Shown piece after piece: positions 63,784 to 64,000 of a stretch of DNA of 64,000 bases. How positions within the stretch are numbered: the first letter of the stretch is position 1; each line of letters opens with the position of its first letter. The stretch lies in the NCBI GenBank assembly GCA_036365455.1, contig JAWQUS010000002.1, forward strand, positions 806,001 through 870,000. Reading direction: 5' to 3'. The translations under genes and the position numbers were made by a program. The notes beneath the pieces were generated by a model. The model saw only the letters and a list, made by a program, of their open reading frames with translations. It made no database searches and was not told the DNA's origin. The DNA is from Macrosoma leucophasiata. Its lineage: Eukaryota > Arthropoda > Insecta > Lepidoptera > Hedylidae.

Positions 63784-63969
63784 TGTGGGGTGGTGTGTGT
63801 TGGAAGTAAAAGCCAGAAAACTCTTGAAACACTTATTTATTTTTAGCTGCATTTAACACATCCTTCACTTTCCGCCATCTTCCTATTATATCTCCCTCTT
63901 TCATTCACTCATCTCATCTCTCGCTCGCTCATCCTTACGTTCCGTCCCTTGCATCCGACAATTCCCACA
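63784..63969 (-). repeat. 5' LTR of the gypsy element
   Basis: 186 bp, identical by eye to 58619-58804. Beyond it only 31 bases of the window remain. Confidence 0.95.
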
Positions 63970-64000
63970 TGTGCATTGAATGTTAACCGTTGCATCACGA

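Larger units (their letters stand above)
58619..63969 (-). mobile_element. Ty3/gypsy LTR retrotransposon, apparently intact, minus strand
   Basis: Two 186-bp direct repeats, 58619-58804 (3' LTR) and 63784-63969 (5' LTR), begin TGTGGGG and end CCCACA and look identical base for base. On the minus strand the 5' LTR is followed after four bases by an 18-base primer-binding site matching tRNA-Pro (63762-63779). A purine-rich strand precedes the 3' LTR. One uninterrupted gag-pol frame fills the middle. No envelope-like ORF. Antisense to pasilla, in the intron after the KH1b exon. Element length 5,351 bp. Confidence 0.95.

Noticed and set aside
55488..64000. KH2 exon of pasilla
   Set aside because: Looked for an 'ILVPN...GKGG' pattern in all forward frames; none seen. 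It must lie downstream of the window.

Overview
The window looks like lepidopteran (moth or butterfly) nuclear DNA. It is AT-rich and very poor in coding sequence. It is packed with interspersed repeat types that I recognise as typical of Lepidoptera: LINE 3' tails with the decayed 'ctagctg...gcccgcg' and 'gacagacagacag' signatures, tRNA-headed SINEs, mariner, pogo-like, CR1/Jockey-like and Ty3/gypsy elements. No genome-wide comparison was possible; the assignment rests on these repeats and on the one host gene.

The only host gene I can support is the Drosophila pasilla / vertebrate NOVA orthologue, on the + strand. Two consecutive coding exons, 13997-14143 and 55333-55487, together encode the first KH domain (GKGG loop in the first exon, TTER... 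half in the second). They are joined by a 41,189-bp intron, 14144-55332. Upstream exons and the KH2/KH3 exons are not visible here. Nearly everything else is intron, so the window is a record of what has landed in one long developmental-gene intron.

Layout. 1-13996: sequence upstream of the KH1a exon, with repeat fragments, a tRNA-like inverted-pair element (5134-5389), a candidate promoter-like stretch with two CRE sites (about 6509-6539), and a mariner copy (8337-9612) dead by two nonsense codons. 14144-55332: the giant intron. It holds a decayed ~100-bp tandem repeat with two later insertions (17.1-18.1 kb); tRNA-like elements at 20.7-21.2 and 22.5-22.8 kb; a duplicated GC-rich core (25.2/25.6 kb); a LINE with a 680-codon open RT frame (29.3-31.5 kb, minus strand); the tRNA-like palindromic satellite (35.2-37.6 kb); an intronic tandem duplication with a possibly structured hairpin (42.7-43.3 kb); a pogo-type deletion derivative (46.0-46.4 kb); and a 5'-truncated LINE inside a large palindrome (53.4-55.1 kb). 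55488-64000: the next intron, carrying an apparently intact, very young Ty3/gypsy element (about 58619-63969, minus strand) with two LTRs that I read as identical.

The most unusual thing here is a family of about 307-bp units. Each contains a cloverleaf-like tRNA-like sequence (A box, B box, closed acceptor stem, T-run directly downstream). It occurs as a monomer, as inverted pairs, and as an eight-unit array (three minus, then five plus). All four loci are flanked by direct repeats of 8-15 bp that look like target-site duplications, so the family appears mobile even in its palindromic and concatemeric forms. I do not recognise it as a described element class.
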